NCBI GenBank assembly: GCA_025174535.1
Contig: JALBUN010000034.1
Location: 1,386,001-1,450,000 of the forward strand
Reading direction: 5' to 3'
From: Cantharellus purpuraceus
Lineage: Eukaryota; Basidiomycota; Agaricomycetes; Cantharellales; Hydnaceae
Length of the DNA stretch: 64,000 bases
How positions within the stretch are numbered: position 1 is the first letter of the stretch; every line of letters starts with the position of its first letter. Below, piece by piece: positions 1 to 16,817 of this stretch. The notes below the pieces were generated by a model. That model did no database searches and was not told where the DNA came from. It saw only the letters and a program-made list of their open reading frames with translations. Position numbers and translations under genes: made by a program.

Positions 1-1716
1 TGGAGACCCGTAGTACATAGCAGGACTAACATATGCACCATACTTTTACCTTTTGAAACAGGTGAATCATGCACCTTCTCGGCTGCTTCCTCTTCGGAAG
101 GCTGGGCACAGCATTTCGTCGCCCCGCTGGCATCAGACCTTCACTTTGTCCCTGCATTTTTTGTTGATCCAGGACAGTTATCTAATGGCGATGTTAGCGG
201 GAAAGGTGGGTTTTCAGGTATTACTGACGGAGATTTTAATGTATGTTATCATTGGAATATTTAACGTTCCATAACTTACTGACGTCGATTTTTTATTTGT
301 TAGTGGAACTCGGGGTGGCCCATTCAGCTTACCACTGAGGCTCTCACCCAATCAGCCTCCAGCCCCTCCTCACTCGCTTCCTTGCTGAATTTAAACGCAT
401 CGTCGCTCGTCGCTATTTTCTCATCAGCAGATCCACTCGCTTCCCTGACAAGTCTTATCCCACAGTCCTTGCGACGTTCCTCATCTGGTTTGTCGGCGAA
501 GTTGACCTCCATATTCGGATCTCCGGGGCATATCACTGACGCTGCTCGCGCCGCTTTCGCGGGCGTAGCTGGAGCATTTACTACCGATGAGCAACATATC
601 GGCGCAATCCAGGATAGAAATTTGTACAAGGTTGGCAAAGGAAGTGGCGTTGCGAATGTTGCAGGTAAAAGTGTATATGCCCCCTCTCCCGTGCATAAAA
701 CATATATGGCAGCTGGTGCGCTCCGTCAGCTTCTTAAATAGAAATCTAACAGAGGACCTCAATATCGAAGTTTCGCCTTGGTTTTACACTCATTATTCTC
801 CCCAAACTTTTAACAAAAATGTAAGTTAGCCATTTACAGTAAGATGAGAAGACGATACACCTGTGACCTCTCAAAAGTTCATATTCCTCTCCGATAACCA
901 TATGTATCCCAAACGATGGGAAACCCTAGTGGCTGCACGGGATACTGTGGATATTGTAGAAATTGCAACATGGAACGGTGAGTCAGAGGTTTTGTGACAC
1001 TGAGAGAGACTTGACGGTGACTTAGATTTTGGCGAATCTCACTACATCGGTCCCATCGAGGGAATGCAGCCCAACTCACAGGAATGGGTGAACGGGCTCT
1101 CCCACACCGGTAAGCCCTCACCCACTCCCTTCCATGAAAATTTGAGTATAGATTTCCTAACTTTATCACTTGTCCTTCAGGTTGGCTGGACCTAACCGCA
1201 TACTATGCTCAAGCCTTCAAGACAGGGGTCTACCCGCCTATTAAACGAGACAAAGTCGTCATGTGGGCTCGCACGCATCCACGTGATGCTCAAGCTAGTC
1301 AAGATACCGTAAAAAAACCGACGAATTTTGAATTGGTGAGCTTGCAGCCATTAATCGTCGGGATCTTGCATTATTGATTCGTGATGATGATATTTTCTTT
1401 TAAGGTCGAAGATTCGCTCTGGGCAACGGTTCTCGCTCCGAAAGCCTCCACAGTCACACTCGTCACCGCCCCTTCGGATTCGTCCGACACAACTCGCTCA
1501 TTAACCTCACAAGCGCGCGGCAACTCTAACTCGGTGACATTTCAAGTTCCCGCTGGTGTCTCATACCTCAAAGCCCCTCTTACTACCGGCGGGGGCATGC
1601 GTGCTACCGTCTCGCGCGACGGTCAGACAGTACTGGACTTCGCTGCCGAAGGTTATACATTCAACCCTAACCCAAAAACTTTCAACTTCAATGCGTTTGT
1701 CGCATCGTCTCCCTAG
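1..1716 (+). CDS. GH71 endo-1,3-alpha-glucanase (mutanase), 3' part
   Basis: This is the C-terminal part of a glycoside hydrolase family 71 enzyme, which cleaves alpha-1,3-glucan in fungal cell walls; its 5' end lies off the window. Bases 1-60 look like the end of an intron, with a CTAAC branch site and a final CAG. Coding sequence follows from about 61 (SEGWAQHFVAPLASDLHFVP), with further introns near 240-303, 716-770 and 821-878. Spliced family motifs include VSPWFYTHYSPQTFNKN and the conserved block TWNDFGESHYIGPI. The C-terminal beta-rich region ends in NFNAFVASSP. No CBM24 module follows it before the stop. The gene is convergent with the ketoacyl reductase, 170 bp away. The family call is secure; secretion cannot be judged without the N-terminus. 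Confidence 0.9.
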
Positions 1717-1888
1717 TTAACCCCGCGGTGCAGGGAGGGGACTCTGAGATTTCCCAGACAGCGAGCTGTCCTTTGTTTTCTCTTCTTTCGCCGTTTTCTT
1801 TTCTGCCTGTTTTCTTTCGTCCCGTTGTATCCATAGCAAATGCATTCTAAAATTTGAAGAAAAAACGTTTGGAACTGATCAATATCAT

Positions 1889-3418
1889 CTATTCCTTTTT
1901 TGCCGCTGCCGCCTCCCTCTCCTTCTTTCTTAGCGCCCTCTTCCGGATATCTTTATGGAGATCTTTAGGAACACCTTTAGCATCATATCACACAAACATC
2001 AAGGATAAGAAAGGTAGCTCACTCAAAGTCATGGTCATGAACAGTGAAGGCCAGTTCAAACCCGTAACGACCGCATCACCGATGGAATGCGCCCAATATG
2101 GTGTACTGGTGTAAGGCTTGCCCAGAGCACCACCGGGGACGCCGATTTTCGATAGGGCGGCACGAACGTAGGTTTGGGGGGTGGGGATAGTTAGGCTTGC
2201 TTTGCGGATTTTTGACATAGACGAGACCTGAGCGAAAGGATAGAAAAGAATTTGGTGAGTTGTCTGCAGACCAGTGAACATGGCTGTAGGGAAGAGCTAC
2301 GTACGACAAAGTACGTATTGAGTAATTGCACGCTAACTCCTTTAGACTCGACTTCCTGTCCCAATGCCTGGGTCCATGTGCACAGGAATGATTTCGACGC
2401 TGAATAAGTCGCTAACATTGGCGACGGGATGGATCCGGCGAATGACCCAATATTAAGGATCAGCCCGCTTTTACTGTAGGCAGACTGGTTGGCCAAATGG
2501 TACAAGGACAAATGGGTAGTAGACGGACCGTGCGAGTAAGCAAGGCAAGACTATTTTGGTGACCCTGAGGGTCGAAAAGATATTGATCTCTAGGATATCG
2601 CTCCTCTCTTGGTCGGTGACATCCACAAAGTCGGCTGGCATCTCTTGTGATTTACCAACATTGTTCACTAATATCCACATATGTGAACAAGTGGAACGAG
2701 TACATGTAAATTGAGTAGATTACCGAGAACGCCAATATCCAGCGGGTCCAAAGCACTAGCAAGACTATCCCAAGCCGCGTCATCGCGCTTGGAAAAATCA
2801 ATTGCATGCGACTTGGCGTGTACTCCTATAGCCTCTGTAAACGCAACCAACGTATTGGTCAACCTTGAAGTGCATTGGTATAGAGGCAAAAATAAAAGTG
2901 TGACCTAGCTCAGCTGCAACAACCTTCAATTTCTCCATACTACGAGAGGCTAAGAAAATGTTAAACCCAGCTTTGCCCAGTTGCAGGGCGAATTCGCGTC
3001 CAATGCCATCGGTGGCACCCGTGACAACTGTATATCAAATTCGAACGTCTAGGATATGCACGCAATGTTTCACGACTGACCAGCCCACGCCCCCTTCTTT
3101 GCACCATAGGTTTTGAGCTGACATCAGACCACCACATAGGAAAATCAGCAACTTGCACAGAACATCCACTCGGAGAAATATACACATTCTTTCCTGGCAG
3201 CAAGAATATCTGGAAGAAGATTCGCGTAACTTTGATGAAGAACTGGACAGAAGAAACTGCCCCAAACAAGGCGAACGATAGTGTCAACCATGGGTAGTCC
3301 TTCACTATATGATGCAAGAAACAATGAGTAACAGCCGCACAAGTCAAAGGGATGGGCTACCTGCTATGTAAGGCAAGGCCCTAAAGTCAAAGCCACTCGC
3401 GAGTTGTTGGAACACCAT
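1889..3418 (-). CDS. Very-long-chain 3-ketoacyl-CoA reductase (Ifa38/KAR type SDR)
   Basis: An ER short-chain dehydrogenase that catalyses the first reduction of the fatty-acid elongation cycle. The ATG at 3416-3418 opens a hydrophobic N-terminus ([20 protein letters not shown]), reached by splicing an intron at about 3344-3360. The Rossmann start [19 protein letters not shown] appears after two further introns. Later motifs are NNVGKS, NIGSFAG and the catalytic TYSASKSF (YxxxK), followed by LNTYFVVS and a final STPYWAHS region. A last intron gives a basic tail, [20 protein letters not shown], ending KKE. Without that splice the protein would stop early in an unrelated sequence. A MITE lies about 100 bp upstream of the start codon. 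The family match is strong over the whole length. Confidence 0.9.
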
Positions 3419-3516
3419 TTTGAGAAGCAACCTGTAGCGCTGTCGGTCCACGAGCGTCCATATACTTAGGCGCACTGGAAGTAATGCATGACTTACAAGT
3501 ACACAATACGTACAAT

Positions 3517-3997
3517 AGAGAGTATTTGTTACCAATAATTACTGGGGCGGCTAATAACTTTTTACAAACTAATAATACAAGCGCTAAGGTCATTAATAAT
3601 TCTCACAGGTGCTCTACACGTGACAGGAACGTGACAGACCTCAATCACTGCGCTGAGCAGTTGATCGAGGTCGCATGTGGAAAACTCTTGCGCGAAAGTT
3701 TTTGAATGGCAGGGAGGCTGGCTGTGTAACCGAAGCGGAGAGAGAGAGGTGAGCCGGGGGAAGGTGTGGTGATTTCATGGGGTCCAAATGAAAAGTTGGG
3801 TCAGCCGGTGACAATAATGGAGGGGAGGGTGGTAGAGGAGCCATAGAACAGCTCAGGGATGGCAGCCATGAGGCGAGATGCACCGTGTTGTGGGTAGGAG
3901 TGGACGCGTTCTTTACTATCAAGTTCCCACGGTGTACTAGTAACTATTATTCTGCCCGGCATACGCCGGAGCCAATTATTGGTAACAAATACTCTCT
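3517..3997. mobile_element. MITE-like element, copy 1 (481 bp)
   Basis: A short non-coding element bounded by terminal inverted repeats of about 24 bp that begin AGAGAGTATTTGTTACCAAT. Both ends are flanked by AAT, so the target duplication could be AAT or, if the repeat starts one base in, TA. A second, inverted copy lies at 56785-57289. The two share inner sequence, for example the block near GCATACGCCGGAGCC and the ACGTGACAGGAACGTGACA region. No transposase is visible, so it would need one supplied elsewhere. The superfamily cannot be assigned from two copies. Confidence 0.85.
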
Positions 3998-4432
3998 AAT
4001 GATTACCATATAGGTGACGAAGTGTTGGACGTGGTCACCCACGCCAGTCACAAACTTTCTCTTCCATCTTGATCACCGGATTGTGGTAGCGCCCGGAGCC
4101 CGGCCGCCGTGGCGGAGAAAATCACTGGGATGTCCGTCCATCTCCTTGAGTGTATACATAAAATGTCATGTACAGCCCTGCATCAAACCAGCGCCAGACG
4201 TGATATAGATGGCCATTGGACCAATTAGTCAAATTTATGCACCGCAGGTACTGAGTCAGGTCGTGAAACACACCGCCAGCCGCACTGTAATCTTACATGT
4301 GATATCACTGGCTACATTTTGGCGGGGGGATAATGTCGAAAGTCACAATTCCATGCATATGAACACGACGATTGATTTTTGTTGATGGTCCACCCACTGA
4401 CAGTCCTAGCGCTGCGAGGGTCCTGGTGGAAA
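3998..4432. other. Intergenic sequence, no gene seen
   Basis: No supported gene. Short open frames here have no recognisable motif and no splice-supported extension. Confidence 0.5.
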
Positions 4433-4985
4433 CACAGCGGGATCACTGAAATCTGGCACCTATTTCAGCACACTCTGGCAAGCTCTCAAAAAAACGCAGG
4501 CATTGCGACGTATGTATTGCAATATTGGACGCCAAATTCATGGCAAATGGCTCCATGCAGTGCTTGCGAGATGGAGTGTGCAAAGCGACGGACACATTTG
4601 AGCCTGACCTGAGGAGGCTCGTCTGTTAAAAAGTGGCACAGCCGGATCACCGGAATTGAAATCTGGCACCTATTTCAGCGCACTCTGGCACATTCTCAGG
4701 CATCACTGCGACATATTGTGTTTTAGACACCAAATCGCAGCGCCTGCGAGACGGGGTGTGCATAGCGAACACTATCGGACGCCGCATTAAGGGACGGCTG
4801 GCCTGATAGAAAAGGCACAGCCGGAGCACTGAAATTTGGCACCACTACATGTACGCTTCGGCAGATGATCACTAAGATGTATAGGGCATTTGGCACCAGT
4901 CCTCCGCAAGATGGTTTCATACGTTCGCCATACGGCGTGTGCAGAAACGCTATTGGCCCCCTCGGCGATCAACACATTTGAGGGG
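4433..4985 (+). repeat. Decayed tandem repeat, three units of about 180-205 bp
   Basis: Three imperfect units start at about 4433, 4637 and 4816, each opening with CACAGC(G/C)GGA followed by TCACTGAAATCTGGCACC or a variant. Units 1 and 2 also share ACCTATTTCAGC and CACTCTGGCA, and later a GCGAGA(T/C)GG(A/G)GTGTGCA block. Unit 3 is the most diverged. Units 1 and 3 both carry ACACATTTGAG near the end. No coding frame runs through it. Confidence 0.7.
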
Positions 4986-5338
4986 CAGCTCTCGATCAAT
5001 TGATGGCCAGTGTAGGTCCGCACATGTAATTTTCAAGGGTAGCATAGCCATGCAAAGACGAACGCATGACGTTGTCTGGCTACCTAGCAACATTGTCTCA
5101 CTGCAACCTGAACCACCGGTCCAATTCTCATCTAAACGAGGGAAGCTGGCTGTGAGCCTTGTGCACAGCGAATACTACAATGATATCCCCGGTCTTTCCA
5201 TTGTCTGATGTCGATTCGAATCAAGCCGACCCGTAGGGCAGGTCTACATCACTCCCGGGAACCATCACCTCCCGACGTTGCTGTTCTGGGGGCCCATTGT
5301 TCTACAGTTCCAGCCGCCTGCCTGGCCACTGTCTGGCA
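4986..5338. other. Intergenic sequence, no gene seen
   Basis: Lies 3' of the methionyl-tRNA synthetase gene. Nothing recognisable was found. Confidence 0.5.
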
Positions 5339-7583
5339 TCAACTCGAAAATAACCTAACTGTTGTCACCCCCCTCTTCTTACTCCCGGGAAGCTCCCCCA
5401 CCCCTAAAATCGCGTCGCGCAACGTACGTTTCTCTTCCGGGACTCCAAGTGCGTCCAAAAGCTCTTTCGCCTTGGTAGGCACGAAAGGCTGCAGCAGTAT
5501 CCCACATATCCGCAACGTCTCGCGGGTGTAAGACAAAAGGCGGGATACTGTAGCGATGGGGGTCCCAGGATTCCAGGGAGCGATGACAGTGAATTCGCGG
5601 TTAGACTGAAAGCAGGTTAATGAGGAGACATTACTATAATCAATCAGAAGTCTTATATCAGAGACGCACGAGTCGTAGGCAATTGACTACTTCTTCCAAC
5701 GCTTCAGCTATTTCCAATCTCGCCATGAGAGCTTCGAATTTAGGTGTGAGCTCTTTCAGTGCTGCATGGGTACCTGCGCCTGGAAATTCTGTGAGAGCTT
5801 GCAGGTTTTCAGGATCTAGTGATGTCGTTTCATTGGAAATAGATTCCATCGACGCCGAGAGTTTTGCATCAACAGCTTCGAAAATCTCTGAAATAATGGA
5901 AATGTAGCGTTCAGCTTGTGGGAGGCGGTCCACGACCCTTGGGGAGAATGCACGGGTCAGCTGATTTCCGACTAGAGAGAATATCTCCTGATGATGTTTA
6001 GTGAGTTGCTCCTCCGACCAATCTGTCACATGGTCAGACAAGAAGTTGAGCGCCGAAACATCATTGCCATATGCTACGAACCATTGTCATCTTGAAACCG
6101 ACCTCCTACGCGTGCGAGATAGTACCTTACCACATCTGTCTCGTATCTTTCTATCACTGAGAAAGGGTCCGCCACATTGCCTATAGACTTTGACATTTTC
6201 ATCTGCTTCATCGTCCAATGTGCATGCGATAACACCGTCTTCGGGAGCGGCAGGTCGAGCGCAAGGAGGAAGGCGGGGAAATAAATAGTGTGAAATCTGC
6301 GTGGAAGCATGGATATTGTCTCAAATAGAAGAGAAAAGTCAAACCTCAAGATATCTTTGCCGATAACTTGAATGTCTGGAGGCCATCCACGTGTGATCGA
6401 CTCCTGAACACCGCCCTGCCACGGATACCCTACAGCAGTCAAGTATGAGGCAAGTGCATCGAGCCATACATATATGACATGCTGCGGGTCATCCGGCACA
6501 GGGATACCCCATTTTAGTCGAGTCGAGAGACGGGAGATAGAAATATCATTGATGTTCTCTGGATTTGCAAGGGCTTGACGGATAAAATCCAGTTGCCCTT
6601 GAGGAACAATAGAATCCTGGTAAGGTAAGTGCCACGAATGCCATTATTTTGGCAGAATATGGGTACCTTTTTTGTTGTATATCTTTCGAGCAACTGCTCT
6701 CGAAATGCACTAAGTCGAAATTTATAATTCTCTTCTTCAGACCATTCCACGGTATTTCCAGTCTCCTTAGAGACCTATTGTGCAGCAATGGAGAGGGCGT
6801 AAAGCAACTACCCAATTAGGACGATCAAAATACTTGCCATTCGAGTTTCCTGGGTTTGCTCTTCAGTCACAGGCTGGACCTGAGAGGCGGTGTAGAAACA
6901 CTCGTCAGATACCGAATACCATCCTCTGTGCTTTCCTTTATAAATATACCCTCGGCGATTTAGTTCGCGCTTGAACATTGAATCGGCATGAAGGTACCGC
7001 AAAACCGATAGGATAGCATTCAGACTTACCCAGAGATGAGACACTGCAGCTGCATGGTTAACCTCCGTGGTCCGAATAAACCTGGTGTGACTAAGATTAG
7101 CCTTCTTAGCTAAAACCTATATTGTGGTTGAATTTCATGTGCGCATCACAGACTTTGGGGAACACTGACACGAAATCGATCGCTGATTCTATCGCAAAAG
7201 TCTTGTTCTCGACCTGAAAACCCTTTCTCATGAGCAGCTTTTTGTATCTTGCTTCCGTGCTCGTCGGTTCCCGTAACGAACACTACAGGTCGAGAAGGCG
7301 TCTTGATGAGGGAATAGCGTGCTAATATATCTGCAATAACCGTCGAGTAGAGATGGCCAACGTGGGGGTCTTTGAAAGGATATTATTGTACGTTCAAGCA
7401 AACCACCCGACACACAGAATTCGAACCTGAATTCGGGTAGAAGATGGGGGTGGTAATGTAATATGGCTTTTGAGCAACAAGCTCAACTTTCATCCTTAAG
7501 AGGCGTCGTGGTGTTGCGTTGAGTTGCTTCCGCTTGCCAATAGTGTTCAATTGTGGCCAATAAGCAACAGGTCGGCGAATCAT
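5339..7583 (-). CDS. MSM1: Methionyl-tRNA synthetase, mitochondrial type
   Basis: A class I aminoacyl-tRNA synthetase that charges tRNA-Met. After the ATG at 7581-7583 the N-terminus is rich in arginine and lysine and poor in acidic residues (MIRRPVAYWPQL), as expected of a mitochondrial presequence. The catalytic core starts at KPYYITTPIFYPNS. The HIGH-type motif is PHVGHLYS, followed by FVTGTDEHGSKIQKAA. The KMSKS loop is complete (KMKMSKSIGN, near 6190). The C-terminal anticodon-binding helices end GELPGSKKRGVTTVRLFSS. Several introns interrupt the gene. No C-terminal tRNA-binding extension is present, which also fits the organellar enzyme. Mitochondrial location is inferred from these two features, not proved. 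Confidence 0.88.
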
Positions 7584-8929
7584 CAACGCTTCTGCCTGAA
7601 AATCAGCTTGGAGGAAATGTACTGGTCACGTGACTGGAGGCGCTGAAAACTGATTCGGACAAAAGCGTTTATCCGTTTTCCCTCTGGAGGAGGCACATGA
7701 CTTAGTTCCACACCACATCTCCACCTGTCCACATCTCCACTCACTTTCAATTCATCTATTCCACTGCTACTCATTGTCCCTTCCACATCGGCTCCAACCA
7801 AGTATGTGTGCCCAGTAGCGTAGTACTATTCCTCACCTTGCAGTTTCTTACATCCGCACTCAATAGGTAGCCTTGCTTTCCTCTCTCTTCACCTCAGTTT
7901 CTCACATCCACACTCGATAGTCCCAGAGACCTCGAGTTGCTTACTTTTTTACATCCAACCTATCCACATTCCCATAAATTTACGTTGTTCCATTGCCATG
8001 TATCCCACTTCCACCGGCTTGAGCACGGCCCGAGTTTTTGCTTGGCTGCGCAAGAGTGGTGGCGATGGCGCTAATAGATTTTGCTTGCCCAAATCACGAA
8101 CGAGCGAGAGAGACTGCCGCTCGCAAGCGTTATCGTGTCGGAAAATTCAGGGCAAGGTTGCATGGAGTTCTTGGAGTCCAATCATGAGGACAAAGGCGTC
8201 CTGAGGATTGGTGAGGACGAGGAACCTCACTGACTTGCTCACTGATAGCGGTCTATACTCGTCTCCGCCCTTGGCACGCCATTCATCAGCGCTGCAGCAG
8301 TGTCACACGTCCTGCTGGCATGTCGTACTCCACACTCAGCATAGATACAGCATAGATAATCGATAAGGGTCCGCTGACAGCATACGCCTCATGGACCACT
8401 TGGAGCTCTATTGAGATTTCGGTCAATGCCGTAGAAGAAACCTTGTTACTGCAAGTCCATAGGGGGCTACTACTCCGGACAACCCCCGCAATGGACGATT
8501 TATCTGGCTGAGAAGGTTAGGGACATGTCTGTCACCGCAGCGTATATGGAACGCAAGCGAAGACACAGCCCGAGGAATGGCAGTAGTGACGGGAGGCAAC
8601 GATCCTCCAAGTTGTCATGAGAATCACACCGGCGACAGGTCGGTTTCGTGGTTGCCCATTTCCGTGTGTGTTAGCGACGAGGGCGGCAGGGGCGTGGAAG
8701 AGACAGAATTGCTTCCCTGAGTGCCTGGTCAATGAGGGTAAGATTGAGATGTGCCCATGTAGCGTTTGTAATGTGCACAATAAAACTCAGTTGAAATCCA
8801 AGCCCTAATTGGAATTGAGCTTGTGGCGCTAATGCGTCAGTCAGCCCATTTGAATTGGCGATTACTCCGCGCGACCTCACGTTTTACACGCGACCTCACG
8901 CTGGACATCCATCTTCCTCTTCGCCTACC
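7584..8929. promoter_or_regulatory. Shared upstream region of the MetRS and SPA2 genes
   Basis: About 1.35 kb between two divergent start codons. From 7700 to 7990 it is pyrimidine-rich, and it contains two imperfect copies of a block reading roughly CAGTTTCT(T/C)ACATCC(G/A)CACTC at about 7842 and 7896. The rest holds no recognisable gene. The promoter role is inferred from position only. Confidence 0.4.
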
Positions 8930-11900
8930 ATGTCCGGCCTCACCCCACGCCCTCAACGACCTCCATCTCCTTCCAACACAACTTTCTCTGGCATCTCAAA
9001 CTACCGCACGGATTCCTATCGCCCAATTGGCAAGCTTCCGGCAGTACCAAGCATCGACTCGCGCAAGATCGCCAAAATCCACTTCGATGAGTTGCAGAAA
9101 TTCTTGGGTCAACATCTTGCCAAAGGTCTGGATGCCTCCACCTTGCGTCGGGTTCACTTGTCCAGGTTTACTGAATCATCTCACTACAACCTCCAGAGCC
9201 GCTCAACTCACGCTCCAGCGCGCGCGAGAAGCTGACACGTCTTACCAAGCAACAGTTTCAGGAACTGTCTACAGATGTCTATGATGAGCTTATTCGTCGA
9301 AATAATAACATTCTCGGAAATGAAGGTGAGCCCGCAAAAGTCCCACTGCGAGGCATGCACGTGTTTACCAGCCCCAAGTTCCATTTCTCCCGGTGAGGGA
9401 CGACTTCCATCCCAAGAGAAACCAAGCCAGGCAGAAGCTCGCCACTCTACCAAAGACCCGTTTCAAGGATCTAGCCAGTGACGTCTTTTTTGAGCTTGGC
9501 CGCCGTTACCCAGAATTTAAAGAGCCAGAGGTATGGTCGCACCCTAGCTATGTTCGGTCATTGTTCTCATGCTTTGACAGGTCCCTAGCACACCCGGTTC
9601 TCCACCCTCCAATTATGACGAAGTGTCCAGTCCAGACTATCGCGAGCGCAGTCAGCCACAACCCTCGATGAATTCTTCATACCCTGCACCAGGTTCACGC
9701 CGCAAGCCTTCGCGTGAACAGAATAACTTTCCATCTGTGCCAATCGATCGTCGTCGACCCTCGCAAGACCTGAATGGCGACTTCTTTTCTGGTGCAGACC
9801 GGCGCCGTCCGTCTGAGGACACGCTCCGATCAACAGGCAGAGCAACCCCTTCGGGCCGTCGTCCATCCGGTGATGACGCTGCATCTGGGTCGAACTATGG
9901 ACCTGCGGCGACAGCCACTTCTGGAGTCGTCATCCCCAACAAGTCTACCATTGCCGAGGAGAAAATTGAGGTGCCATATGGAAGAGAGGACGACATGCGC
10001 GCCTCAAGGAGCACGGTCACAGGTGATGATAATGACGAAGATCGCGATGGCGACCGTGCGATGGATAGTGCTAGTGTGGGATTCAAAAGTCCCACGTCGC
10101 CTTCTGGTGGGCTGGGTGGCCTGAGCGCCCTCTCTGCGATGGGGAAACGTCAAGTGAGCAGGAAAAGAGACAGTGACGACGACCTAGGCACAGGGCGGAG
10201 CGATAGCGATTATTACGACAAGTCTTTCAAGCGAGCTAGTGGATCGAGCGATAGGCCAATGCGTTCTGGCAGTAGGTCTAGAAAGCACTCCAATGCCGGC
10301 GATGAGGTCAGGTTACGGCGTGATTACGAACTCAAAATCGCGACTATGCAGAGTCGCATCAATGGCTTAGAGAGCGACGTTGCCGATGTAGCGATGCGTA
10401 AGGCAGAAGGCGACGACCGTGTCAGGAAGTTGACGGGTGAGCTGGAGAAGTTTCGTAGTGTGAGTATTTAGCGTCTTGCTTCAGTAGCTTTGAAGTGACC
10501 GGTTCACAGCAAGCAGAGGGCCACTCTGCGGCAATGCTGGCGTTGAAACAGGATCTGGACGATGCCCGTGCAGCGCAAGCAAGAGAGCGTGAGTCGCGAC
10601 GCAAGGATGATGAAGAGGAGGTTCGACGATTGAGGGAACGGTGTGAACGCCTAGAGAACGAGCGTGATGAATCTCAAGGAGCTCAAGTACCGATTTACCC
10701 CTTTTGGATTTTACGATGATGTGGTTGACGCTGGTTTGTTAGCAGAACATGGAGTTGATGGAACAACTTCGTTCCGACTTAGAAAGCGTGTTGGCCGAGG
10801 CCAATGACTTGTCGAATCGGAATGAGGAGTTGATGGCGGCTCGAGACGCTGACAGTAATATTATTCGGGATCTCACCGCACAGGTGAAGGAGTACAAGCG
10901 CAAGTATGAACAGGCCAAAACAGAATTGCGTAGCGTCAAAGGTACGTTGTCAATGTCGTTGCGTTTTCACCCCGTGCAATAAGTGATTTTCGAACTTCTA
11001 TCTGACAGCCACGTCCCAGCTGTACCTCCAAGCCCCCAAACAGATGCCCGACGATCAGCTTCCTGTTACGCCTTCCGGCGGTCTGCTGGATATCCATGTT
11101 ACCGCATTCCTCAGTTCTATCGATCTCCTTCTCACCGCTGGCCGGTCCTCCACCCCTGCCCGAGTCTACGCTCCAACGAAGGCGGTCGTTAACGCCGTGC
11201 ATGCTATTATTGAAGATATCCGCAGTGTCGAGGCACGTCCTCGCAAAGAGCGCCTGGATTGTGAACTCGAAGATCTACAAGCCCTCCGCGAGCGCGCAGA
11301 TACGACTCTAAGCAACCTCGTTGTTGCCGCTCGGACCCATGCAACCAGTTTCGGGATGAGCCCTGTTAGTCTACTGGATGCGGCGGCTAGTCACGTCTCT
11401 AGCGCGGTCACCGAGATTGGCAAGACGATACAGGTCAGGAAGGCGACCAAGGCAGAACAGGACGCGTTCAACACTCCGACGTCTCCTGCAGGTGTAAGTT
11501 CGTCGAACGTGTCTGCGCTTGTGTTGCGTCCCGTCGATGAGGGCGGGAGTGGACACATGCGTACCTCGAGCAGTGCAAGCTCGGCGCGGGGCGAGGATTA
11601 CAGCTCATCGGGTACGCGCACGAATGGTCGATATCGTGAAATGTCTCCAACCCCGAGGACGGGTGGACGGAACAATAGTAGCGCCTTGGCACGACGACCC
11701 CCATCTGATCCTTCTAGTTCAAATGCCAGCTCTCCCCCGGCGATATTCGATACCCCCCCTGGTGCGAACACTACGAATGGACCAGGGAGCGATGAATCAG
11801 CAGCACCGGAAGGTCCTGATGATGCCTGGGCCGAGTTGAAGGTGAGCTTTCGACTAGACCATAGCGGCACTCCATATTAACAACATGCGTGACAGCCTTA

Positions 11901-12222
11901 TCTGGAAGCTCAGTCCGAATCCATCGTCTATGCCATTCAAAGTGTGCTCTCCGCTGTGCGCAGTCCGGCACCATCACCTAATCTCAACGAGAACTTGACG
12001 CAAATCATCACCATCGTATCGAGTATCGTGGCCGTTTGCAAAGACAGCTTACCCTCAGCATCCCTTAAGGAAGGAAACGATATTCTGCGTGAGCTCATCG
12101 ATCATTGCAACAAGCTCAGTGAGATCCAGGCCATGCCTGAGATCACCAAAGAGTCTAGACAAGCCATGGCAAAGTCAAGCTTCGCCGTAGCCAACGCTAT
12201 GAAAAGTCTTGTGAAGTTGTGA
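8930..12222 (+). CDS. SPA2: Spa2-like polarisome component
   Basis: A scaffold of the polarisome, which organises polarised growth at hyphal tips. The N-terminal Spa2 homology repeats are visible after splicing: KIHFDELQKFLGQHLAK, EKLTRLTKQQFQELSTDVYDELIRR and, in the second repeat, LPKTRFKDLASDVFFELGRRYPEF (shown here only as a landmark region near 9430-9530). A long basic and serine-rich linker with RRPS repeats follows. Next come a coiled coil (10300-10940) and a C-terminal helical domain from ITKESRQAMAKSS to LVKL. I chose the ATG at 8930 because its context CTACCATGTCC is better; an in-frame ATG also exists at 8855. Introns are short and canonical. Convergent with PEX1, 130 bp apart. Confidence 0.88.
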
Positions 12223-12351
12223 AAACTCAAGGATAGGTTCCTAATTCGTTTTGTTCTTTTGACATGACATACCCGCCTCCCTTACAATCATTCTACATAC
12301 CCCCATGATACAACACGTCTCATATGTACCTGCAGCTACTTTTCATCATCA

Positions 12352-16453
<4,102 letters not shown>

Positions 16454-16817
16454 CGCTGTGGTGAGTAAATACTTGCTTCACGCAAGCTTATAAAAAGCCA
16501 CACTTGGTCTGCATCACGTGACCTACTCTTCGTCATAATATAACAGCAGGTCAGTCATAGCAGCCCCATATCTTGGCCTACAACACTATTACGCCGTTCG
16601 CTCCCAGTTGCAAGATTGGGCATCAGTAGCGTTATCTACTCCCACATTGATATCATGTAACAGCCAACCTTGGACTTACCTATGAGGGCACACCTTCGAA
16701 GTCTAAAGTGAATCTCGGCGTAAACATGTCAACCCGAGTAAAATTAGTATTTTACAAAGCGTCCCAATTGTTGTGGTGCGCTGCGTATATTAGCTCACAA
16801 GCTATATGAAAGTAAAT
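16454..16817. other. Intergenic, between PEX1 start and GNO1 stop
   Basis: Upstream region of PEX1 and 3' flank of the G-patch gene. It contains a CACGTG motif near 16514. No gene seen. Confidence 0.4.

Noticed and set aside
9774..10124. Second plus-strand frame inside SPA2
   Set aside because: Out-of-frame reading of the SPA2 exon; the SPA2 frame carries the family motifs.
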